From NCBI GenBank assembly GCA_963970005.1, contig CAXAMN010013736.1, positions 4,162 to 68,161 of the forward strand: a stretch of DNA of 64,000 nucleotides, given 5' to 3'. Under the pieces are notes generated by a model that ran no database searches, had not been told where the DNA came from, and worked only from the letters and a program-made list of their open reading frames with translations. This document shows, piece after piece, positions 20,340 through 33,394 of the stretch. The stretch comes from Durusdinium trenchii (Eukaryota; Sar; Dinophyceae; Suessiales; Symbiodiniaceae). The position numbers were made by a program, and so were the translations under genes. How positions within the stretch are numbered: the stretch's first letter is position 1; every line of letters starts with the position of its first letter.

Positions 20340-21175
20340 GAGGACAACCCTTTGGACTCCATTTTCTTGCAGAGGCGGTTTGTAGACAAGCCAAGATGAT
20401 GTCAACCGAAAGAAAACTGGAGATGTTGACCCCGAAGAGCTTGATCATGCTTTGCAAAGATTCGGAGGTGCCAGAGCGCATGGTAAAGCTTTGTGTTCTG
20501 TCAAAACAGACTGTGCCCCGGATGATGACTGGGAGCCAAGAGGGGCCTTACAACATGAAGCCTCTCGTTGTGTTGATGAAAGTGTTATGCAGACCTGGTC
20601 AAGGCTATCTTAGACTTGACCAGACGGCGCACTGTTTGGTCACGAGCGGATGTCATACTTGTCCAGCTCAAGGGGTTTCACCCTGCAAGGCTGTGTTGGC
20701 GACAAGCAAGGGGTCACGCGGGTGCAGACCACTGTTCAAACCAAGAAGACACAAAGTCTTCCAGTGGTATGCTGTTGGCGCTTGCTTGTTTACTGAAGCA
20801 CTTCCGGCGCAAGAGCTGTTGAGACCTTGTTTAAGAGAGAAGCCGAGCTAGTTTCTTACCAAGACAACAACCAAGGCAACCGGGCTGTGATTCAAATCAC
20901 TACAGCAGGATATAGCCCGAAACTTCGTCGCGCGAACAAGACCTTTCGCGTAGACCTAGGTCCTAGTTCAAAGAGTGTGAACTTGCCAAACTTTTGTGCA
21001 TCAAGACTGCATTGCAGCGCGCTGACCTGTTCACCAAGGCACTGCCTGTTGCAAAGTGGATGGAAGCTCTGAAACAGATGAACATCCATATCGGCCGAAA
21101 GCAAGGCGCCCAGAACGAATCTTCCTGAGGTTGCCTTTCGGCCACCATGCCTTTGAAACAATGCAGGTGTTCGAC
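20340..21175 (+). pseudogene. Decayed Ty1/copia-type RNase H region
   Basis: Multi-frame remnant of a copia-type RT/RNase H C-terminus. VLMKVLC and DLTRRRTVW-like sequence (about 20565-20640) match the 'VLMKxLxxARLxRxDL' region; VSYQDNNQGNRAVIQITTAG then YSPKLRRANKTFRVDLG (20850-20965) match the catalytic DNQA(V/I) and 'lRHvnkTHRVdL' block; ADLFTKALPVAKWMEALKQM (about 21024-21083) matches the terminal 'ADxLTKALP' block. Stops and frame changes separate these parts. It is not the same subfamily as the copia element at 56-64 kb. Confidence 0.6.
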
Positions 21176-21179
21176 ACCG

Positions 21180-24100
21180 AAAGGGGGAGAAGATTCCCAG
21201 GTTTCACCAACCTTCCCCTATGCCTCTAAAGAGGAAGCTAGAAATTGCCGCCGTCCAGAGGCCCCGAGGGTTCAAAACCCAAAATCGAGTTTTACATCCT
21301 TGCCCTTGCCGTCACTGTGTTCATTTTGCTGACATGAGCGAACTGGCAACTTTGGCTCAAACGTGTTAAAAAAGGGCGCTTGCCTGCAGGTGGTCTTAGA
21401 GCGGGCTGGAACCAATTTCGTTTGCTGACCTCGATAAAGTTGAGGCAGGGCTACTTAGCAAGTGCGGCAGAAAACGGTGCGAGGCATATACAGGTACATT
21501 TTTTTAAGCACAGTGTGGATTTGCCAGATCCTTGAGCTGCAGCTTGCATTCTAGAACTTGGGCTTGCATGGGGTGAGGCGGCTTGTTGGTTTGTCAATGG
21601 CTTTGGGACTGATGAACTCAAAAAGTGCAAAGTGTCATGTTCAACACAGTGGCGACTTGTCTTTTGAGGTGCTGCTCTTGGCCAGCACCATCTACTTTGT
21701 ATTGCAAGGAGCGTGTCCTGGATTGCAAGCGCTTGCCATGTGAGAGAGTCCCCCACTGTGGCGCCCAGCAACAGATGGCCCCAGTGGATCTCTCACGGAA
21801 AGCGCGTGGCCACTGAATCAAGGCAAAGAAGGTTAGGACAAACGCAAAATAGATTTAACTCTGACAGGAAAAATAACGCAGAAACAAGACGAAGGAACAC
21901 CTGGACAACCACGGACCTACAAACCTGCGACAGAAAAAGAACCAGGAAACAAAAACATTGGGACTATCCAGGAAAAAACTGTTTAACGTAGTCGAAGAAC
22001 ACGTCGTGAATCAAGTAGGTACCATAGCAGGTGCCCAATGCAAATGCCACCCGAACTCATGCGAGTTCAAACTTCTCCACTCGACTCCAGGATCAGATGA
22101 CAAGTCTGCGGCTTTTTCCAATGTTGCTGAGTTCAGGGTTCGACAGCTCAGTGTGCAGGTGTGCACGGAAGACAATGACCTGTGTTCTTTTGAACGTTGG
22201 TTCTTTGTTGAGGACATCGCCAATCGTGTGAACGGTACTTGGACGTGCGTGGTAACGGTAACTGCCATCATTGTTCAGTTTGAGGATGAGAGACACTCAG
22301 TTTTCGGGTCAACTCAGGATGAGAAGAAACTCACCGGCAGAAGAGAGCTTTGGCAAATCAATCACTTGCACGTGCACAACATGCATATTTCCAAGAAAGC
22401 TTGAGGAAAAGTATTCATTGGAACAAATTTAGTTGGCACGACCCGTATCTCACTCATCACCTGCCTACATACCTGATGACTTAGCGGTCTCTCTCAGCAG
22501 CTCATTTTTGACCGCACCCAACAAGCATGTGGTCAACTCACCATAATGTTGAGTTTGTTCCTGTACGTGATCAGCCCGGACAAAGGGAACACAAGTGCAC
22601 CAGCAAAATTTAATGCTAAGTAAACCAAGAGTAACTGGGATTATGTGGGCTTTTCCGATGTGGCACTAAGTATTTTCCCTGCCAGATCTGCTGGATGTTT
22701 CGGGATTCTACAATTGTTTTGCATATTCTTGAGAATGTCGGGCAAGGCTTGACACGGCTGTGGGAAAGCAATCCTTCCTTCCCTCTGGGTACCACCACCT
22801 TTGGCTTCAATTCTACTTACTCCTTCCTTATTGAAGATTTGAAGCGTGAGCTGTGAATATCATCGACTTAGCTAGCTCAAGGCCGATGTCTGAGTCAGGG
22901 ACGCCCACTCAAGAAAGACTACCAAGTCCTATCGTATTGTAGTATGAGCAGGAGGAACTAGGACCTAGGAACCTTAAGTTTCCCTAAAAATCTAGGAACC
23001 AAATCATCAGCACGAGCGCTTCTTCAAGGAAGCTTCCCCCGCCGCCTGACAGGGCGGCGGGTAGTTTCCTTGGAGAAGCGCGAGCTATCCTGCGTCCTGT
23101 CGGTAACTACTTAAGCTACTAGCTACCTACCCACCTCCACTCGCGGCCCACCCCCCCCCGGGCTTAAAAGAAAACAGTATGGTGCTAGATTCGAGTTTGT
23201 CTGAAGACTAGCCACAGTTTGTAGAAGGCGCACTCGAGCACTGATTTTGTGTGGGCAACCGGTAAGGAATCACATGCAGGTTGGGGGCAATGGAGTACAG
23301 CATTTTAGGATACTGCGGGTGCATCCGCGTGGCCAGTCCTACTCTGCCACAGCTTATTTGATTCACTGTAGGTCAGTCTCTAGCTGTCTAACCACTGCTA
23401 CAATTGACAAGTGCTTTGCTATGCATAAGAGCAACGCTCGGCATGTGCTGCTTGACGCTGCAAGCCATATCCCTCAGGATGCATTGGCAGCTTCTATGCT
23501 GGCTGGATTTTCGTCCTCTCCCACTTTTGCTGAGGAGTTTGCAATTTGGCTTGAATGGCAGAGCTTGGTGAAGCCTTCTCCATTCAGCAGCTCTTTGTTG
23601 CCATTGTTGCCAGGAGTCAAAGCCACCGCCTCGGGGCTGGCAGATGAAGCTACCTGAGGTGGGGAATCTTTGTGAGCACATTTCAACGTTGAAGCCAAAG
23701 AAAGAGGAACAAGGTCGCAATGTGATATTGCCTCGACCCATATAGTCGTAAGCATGATTTTTGAGTGGAGTGTGCTGGGATAGATTTGCACCCCCAAAAT
23801 CATAGGATACAGTTTACCAAGCCTTTCTTTTTGCAATTTTCTGGTCATCATTTCTTTACAAGATGGCCCCCTTTGCCAGCTTTATGGATGGTTTCTTTCT
23901 TTACTCAACTCAATATTTTGTGCATACAAATATAGTGATTACCCGGGAGGCCCCTCATGCGCGGCGCCAAACTCATTCGCTTGTGCCACAGTAGACGCGT
24001 GGAGAGGCATGAGGACAGTTCTTTTTTGTGTAACACCCCGTATGTAAGATTAAAGCACGACCAGCAAGGCAACACTTCACCAGGTCGCTTTCACAAGGCC

Positions 24101-25796
24101 CAAAGTCATCTTCGTGACAATGACATGCAATGACAATGAACCTCACCACAACCTTTACACACCACCTGACATGCCAAAGCAATCTCATTCACCAAGAATA
24201 GCCAACTCTTCGGGTTGCAAGCGAGTTGTCAACATCTTTTGTAACAGGATGCAACATCTTGTATATAGGCTGCAATAGTGAGTTTTAGGCAAATGCTGGG
24301 AACACTAGCGGAACCACACAGCTGTCTCCAGACTCTTTGCCAGAGTCAGCGAGAGCTTGGCAAGACCCCTCCCCAGAGTTCTTTGCAGCAGCCTACAGCT
24401 TGGACGCCGGCCATCATTTTCACTATATTGTCATTGATATCAGATATCACATGATAGCACTATATTGTCATCCATAGGGATGTATTGCCGAATGACCATG
24501 CCGCAGGGGTATGTGGGAGGTCTCACAACACCATTTCGGCCATTTCTGTTACCACAAGAGCGGTCAGCAAGAGCATTGTGATAAACGCCCGCGAACTTTC
24601 TGGTGTTGGGCAAGGAGCCCACAAAGTCCCATTGCCAGAGCGTTGGTGATAAGCGAGATACATTTCCCTAAATATTTGAGAGTTTGTAGACTTCGTGAGA
24701 CCCTTTGTGAGACTCTGGGTTCCCTATCACGTTTCCCTCACATTTTGTTTGCCCAGCCCATTTGCACCTCCACAGCTCCACACTGTTCGTGTTCGGACCA
24801 GGTCTCTTCATGCCCTGGATAAGCATTGGGGTGAGTTTGTAGACAATGCAACTGAGTTGGTGTCCTTGCTGCGATGCAAAGATTCGCCCACAGCAAACAT
24901 AGCAAAAGTGTTTTCTCAAGCTCATCTACTCTAGTGCACGATCCCAAGCAGGAAATTTTCAAGATTGAAACTCGGCTGATGTGCAATTGCCATCTATGGG
25001 AAAGGCTCCTTTCAGATGCCAGATGCAACATGCCTTCAGACCTCATTTTGTTTGTTCGCTTGTTGGTTTGCTCTTTGGAATCTTGCTTTCAACTGGATAA
25101 TGTTGAATTGCCTCTCCCCAGTGCATATCGTGTCTGAAACTGTTGAGTGTCAGACTAGGCTTGATGGCTTGAGTACAGTTGATAGCGGGTTATTAAATTT
25201 GTTTCCCATTTTGGATAAAGAGGTATAGCCGATTAGCCAGCTCATTGTGCACATGTTTGGCTGTCTCTTTTCTGCAATCAATGCAATTCGAAGTGTTGCC
25301 GTTGCCTCAAGCAGAGCGGTGTCAGAATCAGAAGCGATTTTTTCACCTGCGGGTGCCTTTTACCCCACACGTGCTTCATGGTAATCATTCGTTTGCGTCA
25401 GGGCTGGGAAATCTACAAGCAATTCGGTGTACCTGGTGGTGATGAGATGAGGACCAAGGAGTGAATGGAAATGTGTGTGGCTCAGCATGCCAACTCTGAG
25501 AGATTTCTGCTGCAGGAGTTGCTTCTGGCAGGTGATTCAAAGGCGCTTTCCATACATATATATATATATACTGTACAGTAGAACTTTTCCACTGTGAAAC
25601 CATGTCCGACGTAAAATGAACAGTGTGAAATTATGCATTTGTGGAATGTGGACGCACACACACATATATATATATATAGATAGATAGATCATATAGATTT
25701 ACACATTAAAGACATACATACAGAAATAACTAACTAAATACATAAATAAATATATATATATATATAGATACACTGTGAAATTAAATTGGTAGCGGG
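21180..25796. other. Gene-poor stretch, nothing recognised apart from a hairpin
   Basis: The longest open frames (21958-22404 +, 148 codons; 23247-23657 +, 136 codons) have ordinary composition but no motif I recognise. (AT)n tracts lie at 25556-25570, 25664-25690 and 25750-25768. A strong hairpin is listed separately at 23016-23081. Host exons split by introns remain possible. Confidence 0.4.
23016..23081. repeat. Hairpin with about 29-bp arms
   Basis: The left arm begins GCGCTTCTTCAAGGAAGC and ends CCCCCGCCGCC; the right arm begins GGCGGCGGG and ends TTTCCTTGGAGAAGCGC; the loop is TGACAG. The two arms pair with a few mismatches or bulges. It is followed by a poly-C run near 23150. It could be a folded RNA or the centre of a foldback element. 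Confidence 0.75.
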
Positions 25797-26020
25797 CCCT
25801 GACCAAGACAGGGACACCTTTCTTAGGAAGCCCTGCTTCTGGATCAAATGGATATCCACCGATGACCCTGTCAAAGGAAAAGAACTATATCTATATATAT
25901 TTGATGTGGGTGCGGTAGCACCTTAGCCCAACAAAAGAGCCTACCGGAAACTCCAGCGCTGCTGCCACACCGATGGTTCGTAACAGAGCCGGACATGACA
26001 TGTTTCACACTGCCCGAAAT
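25797..26020. repeat. Dispersed repeat B, copy 1
   Basis: It shares blocks in the same order with 27563-27815: CCTGTCAAAG(G)AAAAGA, GATGTGGG(T/C)GC, CCT(A/C)CCG(G/T)AAACTCCAGC then GCTGCTGCC, and GCATGACATGTTTCACA (ACATGACATGTTTCACAC here). The spacing differs because each copy carries indels. No coding potential was recognised. Confidence 0.6.
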
Positions 26021-27562
26021 GTAAACAACATGAAATCAACTGGAAGACGGTCGAACTTCTGGCAACCATTTCAGTGCTTGCTTGCGAGGGGCATTGTACC
26101 GAAGAACGGCTTCGTCAAGGATTTGGTTGCATTTTGGAGCGTCGTTCGAAGGAGACTGCTGTCCACTACCTTGGCCAGAGGGTCAGCCAACATCAGTGCG
26201 GTAGGCAACCACCTGAAGCGGACATGTTCTGCACAACGTCTTCCTGATCAGCGGCCTTTGCAAGGTCGCACGAAATTCTTCACAGGTTGGAATGGCTGTT
26301 CGAGTGAGGTCAAAAAGAGGTTTGCAATTAGGTCAGACATTATTCTAATTAATTCTTGTTTCTACTAGCTTCTTGTTACTACTAGTAAGGCACTTGTTAC
26401 TAGTAGCTTTTTTGACACTACCCCAAAAAAGTCGAGCCAAGCCGACACTCCGGCTCATTGAAAAGGCTTCGATCTGACTAGTGAGTCGTGAAATCTTCGT
26501 TTCAAAAGAAACATGTGAGGACCTTGGCAGTTCCGATCTAAGCTTGTGGAGGTTGCATAAATGTGACCCTGAAACTGAAAGAGTTCAATTTCTTAGGACT
26601 AGCAAAAGATGCATCACCAAATGAATTGTAGCTCAAATCTTTGAGGGAATGGCTCTGTACCACATCTTAGTATCACTATGTCCTTGGGCTGCAATATCGC
26701 TGCAACTGCTTGGCAGGGACAATTGGCATTAGGCTTCGCCAAGTCTTGATACTATGTCGGGTCGAGTATGCGTGACTGCATATTGCAGGCTGCCGATCAG
26801 ACCTCGTAGTTTCGAGAGTTCAGTGTCAGTCACGTTTCACTGAGGCTGTTCCCGATGATGCTTTCCAACCTCGATTGCCAGAATGCTGTGAACATACTTC
26901 TCCTGCAAAACGGAAATGGGTCCATCTGGATACTGCTCAAGATCACTGCCTGTGAATTTAAACTTGCGTTCCTTAAACTGTGCGTTTCTCAAGGTCTTTG
27001 GTTTTCTTCTGACAAATCTGGTCGCCACCTTTTCCATCCTCAGCATGAGACCCAAACCCCATGTAGAACAAAGTGGCTTTCAGTTTCTGATGTCAAACAG
27101 TGAACACAAGGCTCTAGAGGATGCGTCGCGAAACCTAACTGGTGAAGATGCTTTGCGCCCGTCACACTGCTAGTGGCCTCTTCCGGAATTGGGATCTGAG
27201 GCATCGACTGATGGAGGCGTGGCGTGGCTAAGTCAACTCAACGTCAACTCGACGTCAAAGAAGCAAACGCCCTGCAATGTTCAATGTCAACTCGCCACGA
27301 TCACGCTCAATGTCACAAGGTCAACTGGCAACCGCAATGCTCAATGCTCAACGTCTCAAGGTCAGCTCACAACACCAAGCAACTACTCCAATGCTCAATA
27401 TAGCAATGTCAGCACAGTCAACAAAACGCAGGCTCAACACTGTATGCCAGATGAACACGCTGCACGTCGTTTCTGGAGATTGAAAGTCATGCAAGCTTCA
27501 AAGCACGTTCGGCAACGTGCGTTCGCAAACAAGCTCACCACCCCGAGGTGAAGTGCAATAGA
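26021..27562. other. Stretch without recognised gene; degenerate CAATGCTCAA-type repeats
   Basis: Between 27236 and 27430 the motifs GTCAACTC, CAATGCTCAA and CAATGTCA recur irregularly, which creates long open frames (27189-27551). No protein motif is recognisable. The segment 26330-26420 has repeated ACTAGTA/TACTAGT words. Confidence 0.4.
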
Positions 27563-27815
27563 ACCCTGGACCCCACTCTTGAGAGCACCTGGCTCCGCTA
27601 CCAACCACCTGTCAAAGAAAAGAGTTGTATCCGATGTGGGCGCTTTTGGCACCGTAAAGTAAGGAGCCTCCCGTAAACTCCAGCGCTGCTGCCCCATGGA
27701 TTGTTCCTCCAAAACAACAGGCTCCCATCGAGCGTCTATTGCGCCGGATGCGGTGACCCTCCGGGAGTGTTCTGTGATCATGACGAGCTGGGCATGACAT
27801 GTTTCACAACACAAT
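27563..27815. repeat. Dispersed repeat B, copy 2
   Basis: This is the second, longer copy of the repeat at 25797-26020, on the same strand and about 1.75 kb away. Extra sequence lies between the GCTGCTGCC block and the CATGACATGTTTCACA block. Confidence 0.6.
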
Positions 27816-29289
27816 GATATACACATACATGCTCACGGTGTCAAGACCTTGTTTGAGGTAAGGAGAAGAAACAAGCGCTTGCAATTGTGAATGTTCGGTG
27901 GCTTCCGAACTGTGTGATCCATGATCCAATGTCACATTATTCTCGTTTGTTGGTGCTGATGAGGGCACAGAAGTGAAAGTCCTTCGTATTCCTCTTCAGA
28001 CAACTCCGAATCTTGTTTGCGGATGGACACAGTTTGCAAGTTTGTTGAGAAAACACAAAGGAACAGCCAACATGATTTCTTACACTGCACCAAGTAAACC
28101 ACGTGGAGTTATGAAACAAACTTGACCTGATGTGAAGGGCCGTCTCTTGCTTAGGCAAGATCCCGATGGCACTGCGGCCTTGACCTTGATCGAGTACTTT
28201 CAGATACCATTTCCGAGGCCTCTTATTGATGCAGTCCGCTAGTCCTTCAGTACTTTCATTTTTGCACTCGTGCATAGTGGCAGACCCACGGCCCACCGCC
28301 TTGCTTATTCAGCCTGCAAACTAAACATTTGCCGCGTTGTGTTCCCCGCAGCAGGGTCACGAGAAAGACAGTTGTAGACGTCAACGCCTCAGAAAAGTTC
28401 TCGACAGAGACGGAACTCAGAGTGACTTGCAGATTGCCCCTTCTCAACTACAGCGAGGTGAGACAAGAAAAACACTCTGTACTCCGTTTACATCTTATTT
28501 GATGTTATTTGCAAAAAAGGGCAGTTTCCCAACGAGACAGGTTGGCTTGTGCATCCAGATATATGATGGTCAGGTTGGGCTACGGTATCTCAAAGTCTTA
28601 CTCCACTCCAATCTTGTGAGTTTAGCATTCTGCTGTCTTGTGAGCCGTTCTCTGAGTCTCTGAGCAAAGCCTTTGCCCGGCAAAAAGCAACCTATGCTTT
28701 TGAACTGGAAGGCTGGTCGTTTGGTAAGCTGCTAAGCTTCCTGTTACATCTGAATCAGAGTGTAGGCCATGAAACAAGCACGCCAGCTGCGTGAAGTTGT
28801 AGACCTCCTTTCAAAGTCGCTGAACCTGTTCTTACCTGACTTTTTGGTACAATACTCTTGGTTGATCGCCTTGGACAGGTGATGGCGAAGACAGGGTGCG
28901 GCGGGGTTGCTTCTCACGGCCCTCCTAAAACAATGGACTGTTTGTGTGTGTGTGTAACCCTTGGAATCACAGGGATCCTTTCGGATTGTTTTGTTTCGTT
29001 TTTGCTTCGGATTTTACAGCAGGGGGGCTGGTTGTTCATGCAAGTACCAGCCCAACGAAGAGGCTTGCATTGAACACTGATATCGGTGGGGACGCTCACC
29101 GACGTACCCGCATTTTTCCTTTTCCGGATGGCATGAGGCTAAGCCCAGAACCTCACTCGGCAGACAAGTACGACCGTCGTCACCCTGTCGCTTCGTCGTC
29201 GATTTGAGACTTTGGCCTCCGTTCCTCTTGAAGACCCCCAGGCTCTTTAGGGCTTTCCTGGATCTTTCAGGATTTGGGTTTCTTAGGCT
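27816..29289. other. Stretch without recognised gene
   Basis: Short open frames on both strands (for example 27937-28296 -, 28337-28663 +) show no motif. Nothing else is supported. Confidence 0.35.
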
Positions 29290-29393
29290 GGCGTGTGGCA
29301 CCGCTGTCAAGTCAGTACGCATATCCATAAGTGTGTNNNNNNNNNNGGCGTGTGGCACCGCTGTCAAGTCAGTACGCATATCCATAAGTGTGT
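29290..29393. other. Assembly gap of 10 N flanked by identical 47-bp sequences
   Basis: The 47 bases at 29290-29336 (starting GGCGTGTGGCACCGCTGTCA) are repeated exactly at 29347-29393 with N at 29337-29346 between them. This is the signature of two contig ends that overlap but were not merged, so the second copy is likely an artefact. The apparent peptide repeats across the gap are not real. Confidence 0.9.
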
Positions 29394-32300
29394 GAGTGAA
29401 GATTTACTCTGGCACAACACCGGTCAGATGAAAGACAAGCAGAAGTACTTGCTTTATGAGTTTGACCTTACACGCTGCGAGGGCAGACAGGCAGGTTGTG
29501 CTTTGATTTGAGTCTTTTGGACAACAGATTCATATGCCATCATTAGTGCATTTATATAGTTGTATGTATGTACTGTATGTGTGTTCACCTATCATTTTTC
29601 TTCGTTCTATTTTGTCTTCTCGCGAGAGGCATCCAGATATATAACCGGCTGATCCTCAATTTGTAGGATACAGTGATGATGTCCCTATGTGTAAAGTAGT
29701 TGGTAAGGTTTTGAGTCGAAAAGTGCACTGTAGTGAAACAATGAATGTGATCCTGATTGTGCATTACCACGCGTTTTCGCTGGAAGCAGTCATGAAAGAA
29801 AGGCATCGATATTCGCAACTGGTGAAAACTGCAACTACCCTATTGGTGGCAGGATACATGCAATTCGTCACCATTGGACATGCCAAGTCTAACTTGCTTT
29901 TGAACTTGTAATAGCCACGGTCGAGGATTCTGCTGCGACCATCATTAAAGTCTCCTCACCAACCTCAAGCAGATCTGGAGTTTTGAGAAGATTGTACAAG
30001 TGATCCAGGTTTGATACTTCGCTTTGCAAACAGACAGGGCACAGCAAGCAATGGTCTCATCTCACCTGAGCTGATCTTATCTCCCCTGATTTCCTGTGAT
30101 CTCATATCCTTTCTCACCTCCTTGCCACTTCACCTGGCCCCGCAGGCAGCATTCAATTGTGTGTCGCAATTGCTTGCCCGCTGGCTGTTGCTGACTGTCC
30201 ACATAGTGCCTTGTGCTCTGGATCTGGCTTTTTGATATGTTGTCTGCCACTTGGGTCGCTTGGGTCATCAGTGCCACTCGATCATTTGGCACAGTCATGC
30301 GAACCCAACCGACCCAAGCGGTCAAAGATCACGGGCGACATTTCGCTCCGCCTCAAGTAGTGCTTCCGTTGTTTCAGGCGTTTTTCACATCAACTGCGGA
30401 CGCCTCATTCCAGTTCCTGTCCTAGATCACAATTCCTTTTTAACGACCAGGAGACTCCTTTGCAGCATGTTTTTTCCCCCGAGGCTTTATGACTTCTAAA
30501 AGGAGCCTGCTTTGGTGTGATGGGACTTGGCTAGGGTTTATGTCATGATCTGGGCCAGAAGTAGGCCGAGGCGGCGCAGGCAGCTCACTTCTCCCACATC
30601 TTCACACACCGCCGGCATTGGCATGTAGAGTTTTGGTACAGTGGACAGGCCTTTCATTCACACTACGCGTGCATGGATCTACCTATTGATGAGTCGCGCA
30701 GGCTGAATCTATGCTCCTGCCACTGAGCTTTGGTCACGCAGCTAATAGGCCTTATGATGTGTTATTGGGTTTGGAGAGTTGATCTCCAGACGTGCCCCTT
30801 CAACCTCCTGGCAGAGTGTGTTGTTGAATGGAGCCAGGGATATTGGATTCGCTTTGATTACAGGTAACGCTTCTAGAAAGGGTTCGTGCCGTATGTCAAC
30901 ACTGAGCTATTATTGTCACCTTGGGCAATTTTTAAAGGTTTGATTTGTTCTGCTTCTTAAAGACCGCGGAGGGAGCCTGCCACCTTGATGAAGCTCACGA
31001 ATTTTCAATGCATCCATCGACTGCAAACCGCAAACCGTGTCTCTACCCCACTGCCGTGCTAACTGCGTTTGGTCTTGCTGTCCCAATCAAGAGCTTCATA
31101 TTCACAAGCATTGCCATTCTTTGTGATGTTCTGCCAAGCGACAGCGCATTGGAGCTTGGCGTTCCCGACTGGCTTTCATCATGCTTTACTTGCTTCGCGG
31201 GAAAGAAGAGATTGGCACAATGAGGCTTATTGGGGCCACTTGCTTCATAGACTGCTAAAGCTCCCAGCTGGTCTTTGGAAATGTTCCCGGTAGCCCGCAA
31301 GAAATTGGGCTTGTCTGTTGTTGGGTGCCATTTGCCACTTCTGTGACAGGTCCCCGCAAAAAGGTGGCGGATGTGGTAACACGACTTGCAGTCTCAGCTG
31401 TGCTAAGAAAACAGGCCCCTCGTTACATCGTAACAGGTACCGGGGGATATGGGAATCAACAACTAGTGGAAGATACCCAAATACAGGACACTAAGGAAGC
31501 TAAACGAGGAAACGTGATCTCCGTGAACACAAATTCTGAATTACATGAGACGGACAGGGAGAAGCGCGCGGAAGGTCTGTTTAAGCCACAGAAGCACGTC
31601 AATACGTGAAAGGCACAAACTCGCTAATCCGGAACACGATGTCGGAGTGTCTAGCTCGAAATTTCCATCAAACTTTGTGAGGTTCAGGAAGAGAATTAAA
31701 CATGGATGTATGCGACAAATCAGGGGCAATTGGAAAAGCATTTGGTAGGTTATGTGATGTGGGTTATGTGGGAGGGACATTTGGTAGTGGTAACGGCCTA
31801 AGGCTTTCATAGTATCCTCCCCATTTGGCACACCAGGGCCGGAATATAAGGATGCCTGAGGTTTGGTTTGATTGAAAGCCCAGCACCTGTTTATCGTTTT
31901 TTGGGAACATATCTGTTTTAGTCAATGGTGCAAGATGCTTGACAATGATACGAAAAGTCTCCGCCTGTTTTGTAAAGATCTGTGCTGCGGAGGAAGAATG
32001 CTAATGTCTGGATGATAAATGGGTTTGGCTTCATCTTCGACATTGGATGTGGTGGGGATTGGGACACGGCTCAATTCCGAACATGATTGCAGTCTCTGCG
32101 TCGGATGTGTGCAATGCTCATTGTGCAGGACAGGCATCCGAGTTTTCTTCGAACAAAGGTTGATTGACAACGCACAATGCAGTTTGCGCAGCCGGACGGG
32201 TGGTGGCCTACTTGGCTGTGGGAGATGATGACGGCGCATTTTTGCAGGGTTTCTTCTTTGGGATGTTGCAAGCACCTTATGTCTGCTGTATGTGGCGGAC

Positions 32301-32577
32301 CCCCTTTTTGAACAGCTGTTTTATGGAGAGTGCATATGTTCTGGAATCTTAGGGGGCCATTCTCAGTTGAAGCACGTCGCACGTGTTTACCTGTGATAGT
32401 CACGGGGCTCGTTACAAACAACTGTTTGCTCTCAAGAGCGAGCGCTCTCGTGGATGAACGGCCGCAGGTGTTTGGTACCAATGGAAAAATCTGTCAGAGG
32501 TGCCTGGACTGTGCCAGTGTGTTTGCAGTGCAATGATGTATATATATATATATATATATGTTATGTTATGTTACTCT
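29394..32577. other. Stretch without recognised gene
   Basis: No domain was recognised in any frame. The segment 30050-30125 is a CT-rich run of TGATCTCATCTC-like words, and 32538-32560 is an (AT)n run followed by TTATG repeats. Open frames such as 31325-31609 + have ordinary composition only. Confidence 0.35.
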
Positions 32578-32880
32578 CTTGAAAAATAACGTGGCCCTGT
32601 AAAGTGATTTTTTTGTTTTTTTGATTATATATGTTAGTGGAAGGGGCTCTAAGGGTACAAGTGGTACGTAAGTGTGAGGAGGATATGTTAGCACTTTTCT
32701 GGACGGATATCTGGTGGATATCTTTGTTGCATTCTTCTGAAAATAACGTAACCTTGTAATTTGGAATTTGTTGGTGTGGAACATGTTAGTGGAAAGGGCT
32801 TCACAGGCTTACAAGTGGTGTGTGTGCGCCGGATATGTGAGCACTGTGAGCACTTGTTCTGGAGGGATATCTTCGCAAGT
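32578..32880. repeat. Diverged tandem repeat, about 160-bp unit, two copies
   Basis: Unit 1 (about 32578-32737) and unit 2 (about 32738-32880) share, in order, AAATAACGT, CC(C/T)TGTAA, ATGTTAGTGGAA(G/A)GGGCT, TACAAGTGGT, GGATATGT(T/G)AGCACT and CTGGA(C/G)GGATATCT. Divergence is moderate. No coding sequence is present. Confidence 0.7.
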
Positions 32881-33036
32881 TTTGTGGACGTGAGACAGCT
32901 TGGCTCCAGAGTTTTCTTTTTTTTCTGGAGCACAACTGCCATGCTGCCGAACGGGCAGCCCTACGTAACCACTTGGCCTTCCCAGCGGAGCTCTGTCAAG
33001 CTCCGGGCTGCAGTGACTGTGCATTTGGTGTGGAGC

Positions 33037-33195
33037 ACAGGAAGGGCACTAACATAGCCCGCTAGATTGAGCATGGAGTTTGCCAATAGTACAGGAAAGG
33101 ACTAACATAGCCCTCTAGATTGAGCATGGAGTGTGCCAATAGCACAGGAATGCGCTAACATAGCCCTCTAAATTGAGCATGGAGTTGCCCAATGC
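33037..33195. repeat. 54-bp tandem repeat, three copies
   Basis: Units begin at ACAGGAAGG (33037), ACAGGAAAGG (33091) and ACAGGAATG (33144). Each contains CTAACATAGCCC, TAGATTGAGCATGGAGT (AAATTGAGCATGGAGT in the last) and GCCAATAG. Near-identical neighbouring units without unique spacers exclude a CRISPR reading. Confidence 0.85.
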
Positions 33196-33394
33196 GCACC
33201 CAGAATGGCAACATTCGTAGTCGCCCCAGACCAGGTTAGCAGTGTTTTTGGAAACTACCTCAAAGCAAAAGTTACATGCAATTCCCCAGGAAACACCGGA
33301 GAAGGCTTGGATATGTTAGTTGGGGTCCTCACTGCTGCCAGGGATACGCTATTTTTGGGGAGTGTATCTCATGTTATCTTATGTCATGTAATGG

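Noticed and set aside
21349-21362. TTTGGCTCAA, a partial match to the dinoflagellate spliced leader
   Set aside because: Only about ten bases match and the flanking bases do not; the similar word at 15285-15297 on the other strand is equally short. This is expected by chance.
29014-29395. Peptide repeats across the N gap (MDMRTDLTAVPHA and others)
   Set aside because: They come from the duplicated 47 bp at the assembly gap.
32538-32560. (AT)n run as a promoter TATA element
   Set aside because: Several similar simple AT tracts occur through the window without linked genes, and dinoflagellate promoters are not known to use a canonical TATA box.
33037-33195. Three 54-bp units as a CRISPR-like array
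   Set aside because: The whole unit is repeated, with no unique spacers, and the genome is eukaryotic.
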